A stretch of DNA of 64,000 nt, from assembly GCF_014647535.1 (NCBI RefSeq), contig NZ_BMPJ01000008.1, positions 24,045 through 88,044 of the forward strand, read 5' to 3'. This DNA is from Thermus composti. GTDB taxonomy: Bacteria; Deinococcota; Deinococci; Deinococcales; Thermaceae. The translations under genes were made by a program, and so were the position numbers. A model generated the notes under the pieces. The model was not told the DNA's origin, did no database searches, and saw nothing but the letters and a program-made list of their open reading frames with translations. This document shows positions 20,443 to 29,019 of the stretch, in pieces. Numbering within the stretch: position 1 is the stretch's first letter; every line of letters begins with the position of its first letter.

Positions 20443-21594
20443 CTAGTAGCGGAGGACCCGTTCCCGGTAGCGGGCCACCCGCTCCTGGATCTCCTCTAAT
20501 GTATCCCCACCGAACTTCTCCAGGTAGGCCTGGGCCAGGACGATGGCGGAGAGGGCGCAGAGGATGACGCTGGCCGCCGGCACCGCCGTGGTGTCCGAGC
20601 GCTCCCTGGCGGCGTCTTTTGGCTCGTGGGTCACCACGTCCACGGTGGGAAGGGGCCTCATCAGGGTGGCGATGGGCTTTAAGGCGGCCCGGATCACCAG
20701 CTCCTCCCCCGTGGTCATCCCCCCTTCCAGCCCCCCGGCGCGGTTGGTCTTCCGGTAGAAGCCCCGCTCCGGGCTCCAGTAGATGGCGTCGTGCACTTCC
20801 GAGCCCCGCTTCATGGCGTTCTCAAAGGCGGGGCCGATCTCCACCCCCTTCACCGCTGGGATGGAAAGGGCCATCTGGGCGAGCCTCCCGTCCAGCTTCC
20901 GGTCCCAGTGGACGTGGCTCCCAAGCCCCGGCACGAGCCCCCGGAAGCGGGCCTCAATCACCCCTCCTAGGGTGTCCCCCTCCGCCTTGGCCTGGTCAAT
21001 GCGCCGGATCACCTCGGCCTCGGCCTCGGGGTCGGTCATGCGCAAGGGGCTTTCCTCAATGCGGGGGACGAGCTCCCAAGAAAAGGGCACCTTGGACCAC
21101 ACCCCCGCCATCCCCGGCACGTACCCCACCCCCTCCACCCCGAGGAGGGAGAGGAGCTTCAGGGCCACCGCCCCCACCGCCACCCGCATGGCGGTCTCCC
21201 GGGCGCTGGCCCTTTCCAGCACGTCCCTTAGGTCCTTGTGCCCGTACTTCATGCCTCCGGCGAGGTCGGCGTGGCCCGGCCTGGCCGCGGTGAGGGCCCG
21301 CTTGCGGGGCTCGTTCCCCGGGGCCGGGTCCATGATCTCGGCCCAGTTTTTGAAGTCGGCGTTTCTTATGGCCAGGGCCACGGGAGCCCCCGTGGTCCGC
21401 CCGGCCCGCACCCCGGCCCGGAACTCCACCCGGTCGGTCTCAATCACCATGCGCCGGCCCCGGCCGTAGCCCTTCTGCCGCCTGGCAAGCCAAGGGTTGA
21501 TGTCCTCCTCGGTAAGGGGAAGCCCGGCGGGAAGCCCTTCAATGATGGCCAGAAGCTCGGGGCCGTGGGACTCGCCTGCCGTGAGAAACCTCAT
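20443..21594 (-). CDS. aroC: chorismate synthase
   Basis: FMN-dependent last enzyme of the shikimate pathway. The 383-residue sequence has the family signatures GESHGPELLAIIEGLPAG, GRTTGAPVALAIRNAD and the C-terminal DTTAVPAASVILCA. The ATG lies 6 bases from TACAAT, which directly abuts the terminator hairpin of the pil operon. Gene order on the minus strand is aroC-aroK-aroB. Confidence 0.96.
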   Translation of the reverse strand: MRFLTAGESHGPELLAIIEGLPAGLPLTEEDINPWLARRQKGYGRGRRMVIETDRVEFRAGVRAGRTTGAPVALAIRNADFKNWAEIMDPAPGNEPRKRALTAARPGHADLAGGMKYGHKDLRDVLERASARETAMRVAVGAVALKLLSLLGVEGVGYVPGMAGVWSKVPFSWELVPRIEESPLRMTDPEAEAEVIRRIDQAKAEGDTLGGVIEARFRGLVPGLGSHVHWDRKLDGRLAQMALSIPAVKGVEIGPAFENAMKRGSEVHDAIYWSPERGFYRKTNRAGGLEGGMTTGEELVIRAALKPIATLMRPLPTVDVVTHEPKDAARERSDTTAVPAASVILCALSAIVLAQAYLEKFGGDTLEEIQERVARYRERVLRY

Positions 21595-21600
21595 GGGGAC

Positions 21601-21634
21601 ATTGTAAAGGGGGGCGGGACCTTCCCGCCCCCCT
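21601..21634 (-). terminator. pil operon terminator merged with the aroC -10 box
   Basis: A 12-base-pair stem, AGGGGGGCGGGA with TCCCGCCCCCCT (21608-21619 and 21623-21634) and a 3-base loop, follows pilQ. Its short T run leads straight into TACAAT (plus-strand 21601-21606), the -10 box of aroC. The end of one unit and the start of the next share the same bases. Confidence 0.7.
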
Positions 21635-21648
21635 CGCCTTTAAGGGGC

Positions 21649-23913
21649 CTACGGGTTTTGGGCGATGGGGCGCAGGATGTCGGCGGTGATCACCACCAAA
21701 AGCTCCTTGTCGGTGGTTGCGTTGGTCCGTTGCTTGAAAAGCTCCCCGATGAGGGGGATGTCCATGAGGAGAGGCACCCCTTGCTGGCTTTGGCTGGACT
21801 CCTGGGAGGTGAGCCCTCCGAGGACCACGGTCTGGCCGTCGTTGATCCTTAGGGTGGTGGTCACCACCTGCTTGGTGAACCGGTCCACGTCCCCGTCCAC
21901 GGGGTTCCGTTGGACGTTCCCCGAGACCTCCGCCGTCACGTTGAGGAGGATCTGGCCGTCGGCGGTGATCTGGGGCGTGACCTCCACGATAAGGCCCACG
22001 TCAAAGGGGACCCGCTCCACCTGGTCGTTCACCACCCGCCGGATGAAGAAGGTTTCCCCCGATTGCAGGCGGGCGGTCTGGTTGTTGAGGACCGTCTGGT
22101 TCACGTCCCGGAGGGCCCGGGAAAGCCCCTGTTGTTGCAGGGCGTCCAGGGTGGCCAAGATGTTGAGGGCGGCGAGGCTTTTGGTGGAGTCAAAGATCAG
22201 GGAAAGCCCCGAGTCCAGGATGCTGGCCACCACGTTCCCCCCGGCGATGGTGTTCCACTTGAGGCCGAGGTTGTGGGAGAGGGTGCTTTGCACCTCCTGG
22301 ATCCGCACCCTGAGGTTCACCTGGGGCACGGGCTGGTCCAGCTTGGGGATGAGGCCTTCCACCAGGGCGAGGTCCTCCTGGGTGCCGGTGACGATGAGGG
22401 TGTTGGTGCGCCCGTCCGCCACCACCGTGGCCTGGTGGGTGGGGGCCTGCTGCCCTTGGGCCTGGTTCTGGGCCTGCCGGGCCTTGAGGGCCTCCTGGAG
22501 GACCTGGGCAAGCTCGGTGGCCTTGGCGTTGGAGAGCTGGTAGGCCCGCTGGAAGAGGGGCGGGCCCTGCTCGGGGGCGCGGTCAATCTGGGCGAGGAGG
22601 CTTTCCACCTCCCTAAGCTGCGCTTCCGTGCCCCGCACCGAGAGGACGGGCTGGCCCGGGACCGTCTGCACCACGATCCCCGGCACCTCCCGGGCCAGGA
22701 AGGGGGCCACCTTTTCGGCATCGGCGTAGCGCAGGGGGTAGAGGCGGCGCGCCGTGGCCTCCTGGGGGGCCTGGGGGGCCACCTGGGGCGTGTCCACCGC
22801 CTTCAGGAGCTCGGCGAAGAGGGCCTGCTCCGCCTCGGGGGCCTCGAGGAGAAGGGCCTTGGGGTTGCCGGGGATGCCTTCCAGGCGGGCACCCTTTAGC
22901 TCCTTCTCCAGGAGGGGCTTGAGCCGGGTTTGGGCCTCCTCGTAGGTGAGGTTCTGCAGGGCGTAGACCCGGCGGACGGTCTTGGGGATGTCGGCGGCCT
23001 TCAGGAGCTCGCTCAGGCGGGCGTGGTCCTCCTCGGTGGCCACCACGATGGCCCTTTGGGGGTTGGTGGGCACGGGGGTGATCTGGGCCCCGGGGACGCG
23101 GGCCTGGAGGAAGGAGAGGAGTTCGGGGAAGGTGGCGTAGGTGAGGGCGTAGGTCCTTTCCACCTGGGGCTTGGGGGCGGTGAGGGCGGGGAGGGGCCTG
23201 AAGTCAATTCCAGCCCGCTTGAGGATGTCGGAGAAGCGCTCGTGCTGCTCCGGCGTGGCCAACACGGAGAGGATGGCCTTGAGCCTACCCCCTTCCTCCA
23301 CCACGATCCAGTTGGCGCTAAGCCCCGCCGCCTCCCGGGAGAGGAAGGGTAGGAGGTCGCCTTGTACCCAGGCCTTGGCGGCCTCCACGCTGGAGAGCTC
23401 CTGGGTTTGGCCTGTCTGGTCCTGGATAACCCGCCGGTAGGCGGCTTCCGGGATGCCCACCAGGTAGGGCCTGCGCTCGGCCGCCCCGGCCCGGCTTGGA
23501 GCGTCCACCAAGGCGGTGATCACCTGGGTGGGGGCCACCACCACCACGTCCGGGGGCAGGAAGAGGTAGTCCAGCCCGAACTGGGCCCCGTAGGTGGCGA
23601 AGAGGAGGTCCCACACCTCCCGGAAGGGCTTGCCCTGGAAGTCCAGCTTGATGTTGGGAAGGGGGGGCTGGGCTTTGGTGGGGTCCCCGCTTGCGTCGTA
23701 GGCCCGGTAGATGAGGGGTTGGAGGCCCACGCTTCTCGCCAAGGCCTCGAGGACCACGTCCAGTGGCAGGGTGAACCCGGCCCGGGCCTGGCTTTCCGAA
23801 AGCCTCAGGTTCACCGGGGCTTCAAAGCGGGCTTCCTGGGGGAAGGTCCCCGCCAGAGCTAGGCCAAGGGCCATAAGGGCCCAAACCAGGGGCTTCATAA
23901 GGGCGTTCTTCAT
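21649..23913 (-). CDS. pilQ: secretin PilQ of the type IV pilus/DNA uptake machine
   Basis: Outer-membrane ring through which pili extend and DNA enters during natural transformation. At 754 residues it has a signal peptide ending ALA, a series of N-terminal ring domains (repeats such as YALTYATFPELLSFLQARVPG and YALQNLTYEEAQTRLKPLL), and a C-terminal secretin core ending near TNATTDKELLVVITADILRP. The many N domains are typical of Thermus PilQ. It overlaps pilW by ATGA and is last in the operon. Confidence 0.93.
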   Translation of the reverse strand: MKNALMKPLVWALMALGLALAGTFPQEARFEAPVNLRLSESQARAGFTLPLDVVLEALARSVGLQPLIYRAYDASGDPTKAQPPLPNIKLDFQGKPFREVWDLLFATYGAQFGLDYLFLPPDVVVVAPTQVITALVDAPSRAGAAERRPYLVGIPEAAYRRVIQDQTGQTQELSSVEAAKAWVQGDLLPFLSREAAGLSANWIVVEEGGRLKAILSVLATPEQHERFSDILKRAGIDFRPLPALTAPKPQVERTYALTYATFPELLSFLQARVPGAQITPVPTNPQRAIVVATEEDHARLSELLKAADIPKTVRRVYALQNLTYEEAQTRLKPLLEKELKGARLEGIPGNPKALLLEAPEAEQALFAELLKAVDTPQVAPQAPQEATARRLYPLRYADAEKVAPFLAREVPGIVVQTVPGQPVLSVRGTEAQLREVESLLAQIDRAPEQGPPLFQRAYQLSNAKATELAQVLQEALKARQAQNQAQGQQAPTHQATVVADGRTNTLIVTGTQEDLALVEGLIPKLDQPVPQVNLRVRIQEVQSTLSHNLGLKWNTIAGGNVVASILDSGLSLIFDSTKSLAALNILATLDALQQQGLSRALRDVNQTVLNNQTARLQSGETFFIRRVVNDQVERVPFDVGLIVEVTPQITADGQILLNVTAEVSGNVQRNPVDGDVDRFTKQVVTTTLRINDGQTVVLGGLTSQESSQSQQGVPLLMDIPLIGELFKQRTNATTDKELLVVITADILRPIAQNP

Positions 23914-24818
23914 GGCTCACCTCCAACCTGCGAAAGGGATGGCAGTTTTAGTTCCAAGGTCTCTTGCTTTAGGGCGAGTTCCACCCGATCGGCTTCTACA
24001 CGGCGCACCACCGCTTCCGTGCCGGGGATGGGGCTTCCTGCGGGCAGGACCAGGTAGCCTTCCTTGCTCTCCAGGATGGCCACGCTCACGGGGCCCAAGA
24101 GGGTACCCGAGAGCTTCAGTCCTTTTTCCGCCACCAGGGCTTGAAGGGGGGTTGCCCCGGTCCGGGGAGGGGTTTCCCCTGGGGTCGGGCTCTGGCTTTG
24201 GGGCAGGGGGGTTTCCACCAGGGCGGTGGGGGGCGTGGGGGCCACCCGGGGTTCGGGGACGGTGGGGGGCAGGCTGGCCTGGGGCCTTGGGGTGAGGACC
24301 TTGGGGGCGGGGAGGGCCCCGGAGAGGCCGGGAAGGGCGCGGGTGGGGCTTGGAGTGGGGGTTGGGAGCTCCCTAGCCTGGACCTGCACCGGGGGTGCGG
24401 AGGGTACCGGGGTGGGCCTGGGGGCGGAGGTAGCGGGCGGCGCGGGCGGGGCCTCCACCACCAGGGGGACGAAGGGGTTCGGGGGCGGGGTTTCTCGGCT
24501 TCGGGGCACGGGAAGGGGGGCCGGGGTGGGTTGCTGGGGCGCGGACGCTTCCGCCGAGGGGGAAGCGGCCTGGGGCTTTTCTTCCTGGGAGGGCGCGGGG
24601 GTTTCCTCGGGCCCGGCCAAAGGCGGGATGGGGGGCGCCTCGAGGGCCGGAGGAGGCGTGGCCTGGGAGGGGGCTTCCCCGGGGGTCTGGGTGGGGAGGA
24701 AAAGGCCCACGTACCAGAGGCTCACGGCGGCCACCAAGAGAAGCCCCGCCAGGAGGATCTTGGTGGATTGGGGAAGGTTTTTCCAGACCCCAAGCAGGCG
24801 TTGCAGGCGCTCGTTCAC
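23910..24818 (-). CDS. pilW: pilus assembly protein PilW
   Basis: Inner-membrane protein encoded between pilO and pilQ, as in T. thermophilus, where it is needed for PilQ assembly, piliation and transformation. It has one transmembrane helix (about residues 20-40), a long Pro-rich linker (about 45-220) and a small beta-rich C-terminal domain (LSGTLLGPVSVAILESKEGYLVLPAGSPIPG) resembling PilP. The start is GTG 24818 in the pilO stop. The linker would span the periplasm to reach PilQ. Confidence 0.85.
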   Translation of the reverse strand: MNERLQRLLGVWKNLPQSTKILLAGLLLVAAVSLWYVGLFLPTQTPGEAPSQATPPPALEAPPIPPLAGPEETPAPSQEEKPQAASPSAEASAPQQPTPAPLPVPRSRETPPPNPFVPLVVEAPPAPPATSAPRPTPVPSAPPVQVQARELPTPTPSPTRALPGLSGALPAPKVLTPRPQASLPPTVPEPRVAPTPPTALVETPLPQSQSPTPGETPPRTGATPLQALVAEKGLKLSGTLLGPVSVAILESKEGYLVLPAGSPIPGTEAVVRRVEADRVELALKQETLELKLPSLSQVGGEP

Positions 24819-25396
24819 TGCCCACCTCCTTCGGCTTTGGCCTCGAGGTCTTTGGCCAGCATGTAGAGGGTGAGGGTGAGGCTGGTGCTGAGGGTGGGGT
24901 TGGCTTCCTGGCCTTGCACGTTCAGGTTGATCCCCGAGAGGGAGCTAAAGCGGGAGAGGCTTTCCAGCCTTCTTAGGTAGGCGTAAGTCTCCGGGAAAGG
25001 CGCTTCCAAGGAAAGGGCCAGGTTCACCGCCCGCACCTCGGGCACCGGGGCCGAGGTGGGGGAGCGGGTGAAGGAGCGCACCACGACCCCACTCCGGACC
25101 GCCTCCCCCAGGATCTCCGAGAGCACCTGGGCCAAGCGCTCCTCCTGGGGAAGCGCCCTTAGAAAAGCCTGCCTTTCCGCTTGGAGCTCGGCGATGGCCC
25201 GCCTTAACTCGGGGAGGGCCCGCTGGGCCTGGCGCCCCCGGTCCCGCTGGGGGATGAGGGTTTGGATCTCCTGCCGCACCGCCTCGGTTTCCTGGCGGAG
25301 GGGGGCGATGAGGAGGAAGTACCAGAGGAGGGCCACCCCAAGGGTGAGGGCGATGGCCAAGAGGGCCCATTCCCGCTGGCCGAGTCTAGCGAGCAC
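24815..25396 (-). CDS. pilO: pilus alignment protein PilO
   Basis: Bitopic inner-membrane protein pairing with PilN. The transmembrane helix (REWALLAIALTLGVALLWYFLLI) is followed by a coiled coil (RQETEAVRQEIQTLIPQRDRG) and a ferredoxin-like domain. I prefer GTG 25396 (VLARLGQREW), which has AGGTGAGG just upstream. GTG 25405 is an alternative, and the ATG at 25468 would overlap pilN by 83 bases. Length from 25396 is 193 residues. Confidence 0.85.
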   Translation of the reverse strand: MLARLGQREWALLAIALTLGVALLWYFLLIAPLRQETEAVRQEIQTLIPQRDRGRQAQRALPELRRAIAELQAERQAFLRALPQEERLAQVLSEILGEAVRSGVVVRSFTRSPTSAPVPEVRAVNLALSLEAPFPETYAYLRRLESLSRFSSLSGINLNVQGQEANPTLSTSLTLTLYMLAKDLEAKAEGGGQ

Positions 25397-26009
25397 CTTC
25401 CTCACCTCCCACGGCCCCGATGCGGGCGCTAAAGGTGTAGACCCCTCGGTTTTCGTCCAGGGAGGCACCCTGAAACTCTATGCCGAACCGGGGCGAGGTT
25501 TCAAAGGCCTGGATGAAGCGCACCAGGGAAGTCTGGCTAGCCGCTTCGCCCTGGAGGGCGAACTCCACCCGGATACGCTTGCCGTCGTAGAGCCCGCTTT
25601 GGGCCTGCTGGTTGGCCTCCTCCTCGGTGATGGCCCTGAGGCCCACGGAGCGCAGGGCCACGGGGAAGCGCCCGCCCTCCCGGGGAATCTGGTTGATGAA
25701 GGCCGCCAGGTACTCCGACCAGGGTACGAAGTTTTTCTGTAAGGACTCCCGAATGGCTAAGAGCGCCTCCAGGGCCCTCCTCTCCTCCTGAAGGCGGTTT
25801 TGCTCCTGGATGAAGGGCCTCAAAGCCTCCACCTCCGCCCGCAGGGCATCCCGCTCCTCCCTGGCCAGGGAGAGCTCGGTGTAGGCGGTGTAGTGGAGGA
25901 AGGCCAGGCTTAGGAAGACCACCAGGGCGAATAGCCAAGCGGCGAGCCTCCACCAGCCCGGCTCCACCCGGCGGCGAAGGTTTTTGGGGAGAAGGTTAAG
26001 CCTAATCAA
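25386..26009 (-). CDS. pilN: pilus assembly protein PilN
   Basis: Inner-membrane partner of PilM and PilO. The N-terminus MIRLNLLPKNLRRR is the PilN signature that inserts into PilM. A transmembrane helix (about 22-42), a coiled coil (about 45-90) and a periplasmic ferredoxin-like domain follow, 207 residues in all. It starts with TTG at 26009, overlapping the pilM stop, a rare start chosen because it exactly yields the conserved N-terminus. Confidence 0.92.
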   Translation of the reverse strand: MIRLNLLPKNLRRRVEPGWWRLAAWLFALVVFLSLAFLHYTAYTELSLAREERDALRAEVEALRPFIQEQNRLQEERRALEALLAIRESLQKNFVPWSEYLAAFINQIPREGGRFPVALRSVGLRAITEEEANQQAQSGLYDGKRIRVEFALQGEAASQTSLVRFIQAFETSPRFGIEFQGASLDENRGVYTFSARIGAVGGEEGAR

Positions 26010-27135
26010 GGGGGCTCACCCCCCTTAGGGCCAGGCCCACGGGCACCATGTACTCGGGGGCTATTTCGGAGAGCTTCTCGGGGTCAAAGCGCCTGGGGTC
26101 CACCTGGATACCCTCCCAAGGGTTTGGCGTGGTGAAGTTGATGCCCAGGGTGTCGGTAAGGAGCCCCACAAGGCCCCGCAGGCGGCTCCCGCCTCCGTAA
26201 AGGTACCCTACCTCCGGGCTTAGGTCCCCAAGCTGCACCCGGAAGAACTCCAGGCTCCGGCGGATCTCCTGGGTCAGGTCCACCAGGACGGGCCGGATGG
26301 CGTCGTAGATCTTGGCGGGGCTGTAGCGCTCCCGCTCGGCGTCAAAGTCTAAAAGCAGTTCCTCGTCCTCGGTGGGAATGGTGGCGAGGCCGTAGGTGCG
26401 CTTCACCTCCTCGGCGGATAGAAAGTCCAGGCCGAAGCTTCTGGCGATGGCCTCGGTGAAGTCTTTGCCCGAAAGGGAAAGGATGCGCACGGCCAAGGGG
26501 CGCTCCCCTTGGAGCAGGACGAGGCTTGTGCTTTCCGCTCCGATCTCCACGGCCACCGCCACCTGTTCGGGCTCCTGGAGGAGCCGGTTTTCCAGGGGGT
26601 AAAGCCCGGCGAAGGGTTTCACGTCCAGGACCACCGGGGTGAGGCCCGCTCCTTTCAGGGCCTCTATGAGCCCAGCCACCGCTTCCTGGCGAGCTGCCCC
26701 CACCATGACCTCCACCTGCTCCCCTTCCGCCACCTCGGAGAGGGGCTTTAGGGGGGCGAAGTCTAGGACCACCTCGTCTATGGGAAAGGGGATGTACCGC
26801 TCCGCCTCCCAGCGCACCGCCTCCTCCATCTCCTTAGGGGGCATTTTGGGCACCTGGATGGTCCTGAGGATCACGCTGGGGTTGGGGACGGCGCTCACCA
26901 CGTAGCGCTTTTTGGTGCGGGCCTCGAGGAGAAGCTCCCGGATCTCCTGGGCCAGGGTGGCGGGCTCCGCCACCACCCCGTCCACCAGGGTCCCCGGGGG
27001 AATGGGTCGGCTGGCGAAGGCCCTCAAGGTGGGCGGGCTCCCGGAGATATCCACCAGCTTCAGGCTACTGGCCCCGATCTCCAGCCCCAGCGCTTCCACG
27101 CGGGGTTTTAATAGATTGCTAAAACCGGAGAACAC
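26002..27135 (-). CDS. pilM: actin-like pilus assembly protein PilM
   Basis: Cytoplasmic FtsA/actin-fold ATP-binding protein linking the pilus motor to PilN. The 377-residue sequence has the phosphate-1 region ALGLEIGASSLKLVDI, VAVEIGAESTSLVLLQGE, and an adenosine region near GYLYGGGSRLRGLVGLL. The start is GTG 27135 with GGAGG upstream. It heads the minus-strand order pilM-N-O-W-Q. A promoter is expected in 27145-27215, but the boxes there are not clear. Confidence 0.93.
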   Translation of the reverse strand: MFSGFSNLLKPRVEALGLEIGASSLKLVDISGSPPTLRAFASRPIPPGTLVDGVVAEPATLAQEIRELLLEARTKKRYVVSAVPNPSVILRTIQVPKMPPKEMEEAVRWEAERYIPFPIDEVVLDFAPLKPLSEVAEGEQVEVMVGAARQEAVAGLIEALKGAGLTPVVLDVKPFAGLYPLENRLLQEPEQVAVAVEIGAESTSLVLLQGERPLAVRILSLSGKDFTEAIARSFGLDFLSAEEVKRTYGLATIPTEDEELLLDFDAERERYSPAKIYDAIRPVLVDLTQEIRRSLEFFRVQLGDLSPEVGYLYGGGSRLRGLVGLLTDTLGINFTTPNPWEGIQVDPRRFDPEKLSEIAPEYMVPVGLALRGVSPLD

Positions 27136-27215
27136 CTTGCCTCCTTCCTCGTCAGGAAATCCTTAGCAAACCTCTACCTTCACCATATTAAAGCCCTGCC
27201 TTTAATGTATAGCGT

Positions 27216-27244
27216 AACCCACCCCTACCTGTACGGGGTGGGTT
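27216..27244 (-). terminator. strong hairpin between hicdh and pilM
   Basis: AACCCACCCC (27216-27225) pairs perfectly with GGGGTGGGTT (27235-27244), 10 base pairs and a 9-base loop, 17 bases after the hicdh stop. No T run follows, so it may be a factor-aided terminator or an RNA-stabilising end. Confidence 0.6.
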
Positions 27245-27260
27245 GGTTCCCCAAAGGTTT

Positions 27261-28265
27261 TTACAGGTTTTTCAGAGCTTGGATTACCGCCTCGGTGAAA
27301 GTTTCCGTGGTGGCGTTGCCCCCGAGGTCGGGAGTCCTAGGCCCGTGTTCCAGGACCTGGTCCACGGCCCGTTCTACCTTTTGGGCCGCTTCCTTCTCCC
27401 CCAGGTAGTCCAGCATCATGGCGGCGGAGAGGATGGTGGCCGTTGGGTTGGCGATGCCTTTGCCAGCGATGTCCGGGGCGGAGCCGTGGACCGGCTCAAA
27501 GACCGCCGTGGTGTCCCCGATGTTGGCGGAAGGCGCCAGGCCCAGCCCTCCCACGAGCCCGGCGGTGAGGTCGGAGAGGATGTCCCCCAGGAGGTTGGTG
27601 GTGACGATCACGTCAAAGCGCTCCGGGCGCATGACGAGCTGCATGGCGCAGTTGTCCACGATGATGTCCTGGACGTTGACCAAGGGGAAGTCCCTGGCCA
27701 CCTCCCGCACCGTGTCCAGGAAAAGGCCCTGGGTTATGGGGAGCACGTTGGCCTTGTGGGCGATGTGGAGGGTCTTACGCGGGCGGCTTTCCGCTAGTTT
27801 GAGGGCCACGCGCCCGATCCGCTCGCTGGCCTTCTTGGAGATCACGGCGTCGGCGATGGCCACGTCCAGGTAGCGCCTTTCCTGCTCCACGTAAAGCCCC
27901 TCGGTGTTTTCCCGGACGATGATGAGGTCCACCCCGGGGCGGCTTCCCGGGATGGGGCGGCTTTTGGCGGGGCGCACGTTGGCGTAGAGGTCCAGCCGGC
28001 GCCTAAGGTAGCGGATGGCCCCGAAGAAGCCGGGGACCTTGCGGGTGGGGCTGGTGGCGGCCCCGAAGAGGGTGGCGTGGCAGGAGAGGATCTTCTCCAC
28101 GGTTTCCTCGGGGACGGAGGTCCCTCTTCGCTCAAAGGTCTCCCACCCGGCCTCGGCCTCCACGAACTCCAGGGGAAGCCCCGTGGCCTCGAGGACCCTC
28201 CTGGCGGCCGGGACCACCTCGTGCCCGATGCCATCGCCCTCTATCAAGCAGATTCGGTACGCCAT
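27261..28265 (-). CDS. hicdh: homoisocitrate dehydrogenase
   Basis: NAD-dependent decarboxylation of homoisocitrate in lysine synthesis by the alpha-aminoadipate route, the pathway used by Thermus. The 334-residue protein closely matches the T. thermophilus enzyme, including the substrate loop [20 protein letters not shown] that separates it from isopropylmalate dehydrogenase. ATG 28265 has GGGAGGAAGC upstream; an in-frame start 14 residues earlier lacks this support. The other lysine genes are not in the window. Confidence 0.93.
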   Translation of the reverse strand: MAYRICLIEGDGIGHEVVPAARRVLEATGLPLEFVEAEAGWETFERRGTSVPEETVEKILSCHATLFGAATSPTRKVPGFFGAIRYLRRRLDLYANVRPAKSRPIPGSRPGVDLIIVRENTEGLYVEQERRYLDVAIADAVISKKASERIGRVALKLAESRPRKTLHIAHKANVLPITQGLFLDTVREVARDFPLVNVQDIIVDNCAMQLVMRPERFDVIVTTNLLGDILSDLTAGLVGGLGLAPSANIGDTTAVFEPVHGSAPDIAGKGIANPTATILSAAMMLDYLGEKEAAQKVERAVDQVLEHGPRTPDLGGNATTETFTEAVIQALKNL

Positions 28266-28326
28266 GCTTCCTCCCGATCGGGGGTATCCCCCGTGCGAAA
28301 TATACACTACACCGGACCTCCAGAGG

Positions 28327-29019
28327 CTACCCCCGCCCCAAAAGAAGGAGCCAGACGAGGCTTAGAAAGACCAGCACCCTAAGGGCCTTGCGCCGCAAGG
28401 AAAGGCGGGGGCGCCCCGCCCGCAGGGCCCCTTCCACCACCACCCCGGCGATGCCCAAGAGGATGAAGAGGTCCCCCGGGCTCACCACCTTCCTCAAGGG
28501 AGGCAGGGGGATGACGTCTCCCAGAAAGGGGAGGCGGGCCTTTTCGTCTAGAAGGGTATGGACCGCGTCCCCTTGGGTCCGGAGGAGGTCCGCGAACTCC
28601 CCGATGCCCGCCCGCTTTAGGGCCTCGGCGCTCACGGGCATGTGCCCCCCGTTGGCGAAGATGACCAGGGTGTTGAGAAGGAGGCCCAAAAGGACCGGGT
28701 AGAGGCTTTTGAAGTGGCGGTTCTGGTAAAGCCCGTAGCCCACCAGAAGGAGGACCAAAACCTTGGCCAAAGGCCCCGCCCAATGGGGTTGGAAAAGGCC
28801 CCGGTAGGTGCCGTAGGCTAACCCCCCCTCCAAGAGGGCGGCCAGGAGGAAGGCCCAGGGTGCCCGGAGGTCTATTCCTCCGAGGTCCTTGGGCCGGGCT
28901 CCGAGGGCGAGGGCGAGCCCGAGGCCGAAAAGAGCTGCGGCGAGGTAGAGCGTGATACCGATCCCCCCTTTGCTTCCAGGTAGGCTTGGCGGTCGCGCCA
29001 GATGGGGTTCTGCTCCCAC
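28327..29019 (-). CDS. DUF5317 membrane protein overlapping the HD-GYP gene
   Basis: A hydrophobic 230-residue protein with about six membrane segments. [23 protein letters not shown] fits DUF5317, a family of unknown function. The only standard start found in frame is ATG 29019, 148 bases inside the preceding HD-GYP gene. The first about 22 residues look non-native, with the first helix starting at [12 protein letters not shown]. Either the two genes overlap deeply, a nonstandard start is used, or one reading frame has changed. Confidence 0.65.
   Translation of the reverse strand: MGAEPHLARPPSLPGSKGGIGITLYLAAALFGLGLALALGARPKDLGGIDLRAPWAFLLAALLEGGLAYGTYRGLFQPHWAGPLAKVLVLLLVGYGLYQNRHFKSLYPVLLGLLLNTLVIFANGGHMPVSAEALKRAGIGEFADLLRTQGDAVHTLLDEKARLPFLGDVIPLPPLRKVVSPGDLFILLGIAGVVVEGALRAGRPRLSLRRKALRVLVFLSLVWLLLLGRG

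Noticed and set aside
27261..28265. 3-isopropylmalate dehydrogenase (leuB) as the identity
   Set aside because: The substrate loop and overall sequence match homoisocitrate dehydrogenase of Thermus.
27261..28265. Isocitrate dehydrogenase as the identity
   Set aside because: It is shorter and lacks the phosphate-loop features of Icd; the loop [13 protein letters not shown] fits homoisocitrate dehydrogenase.
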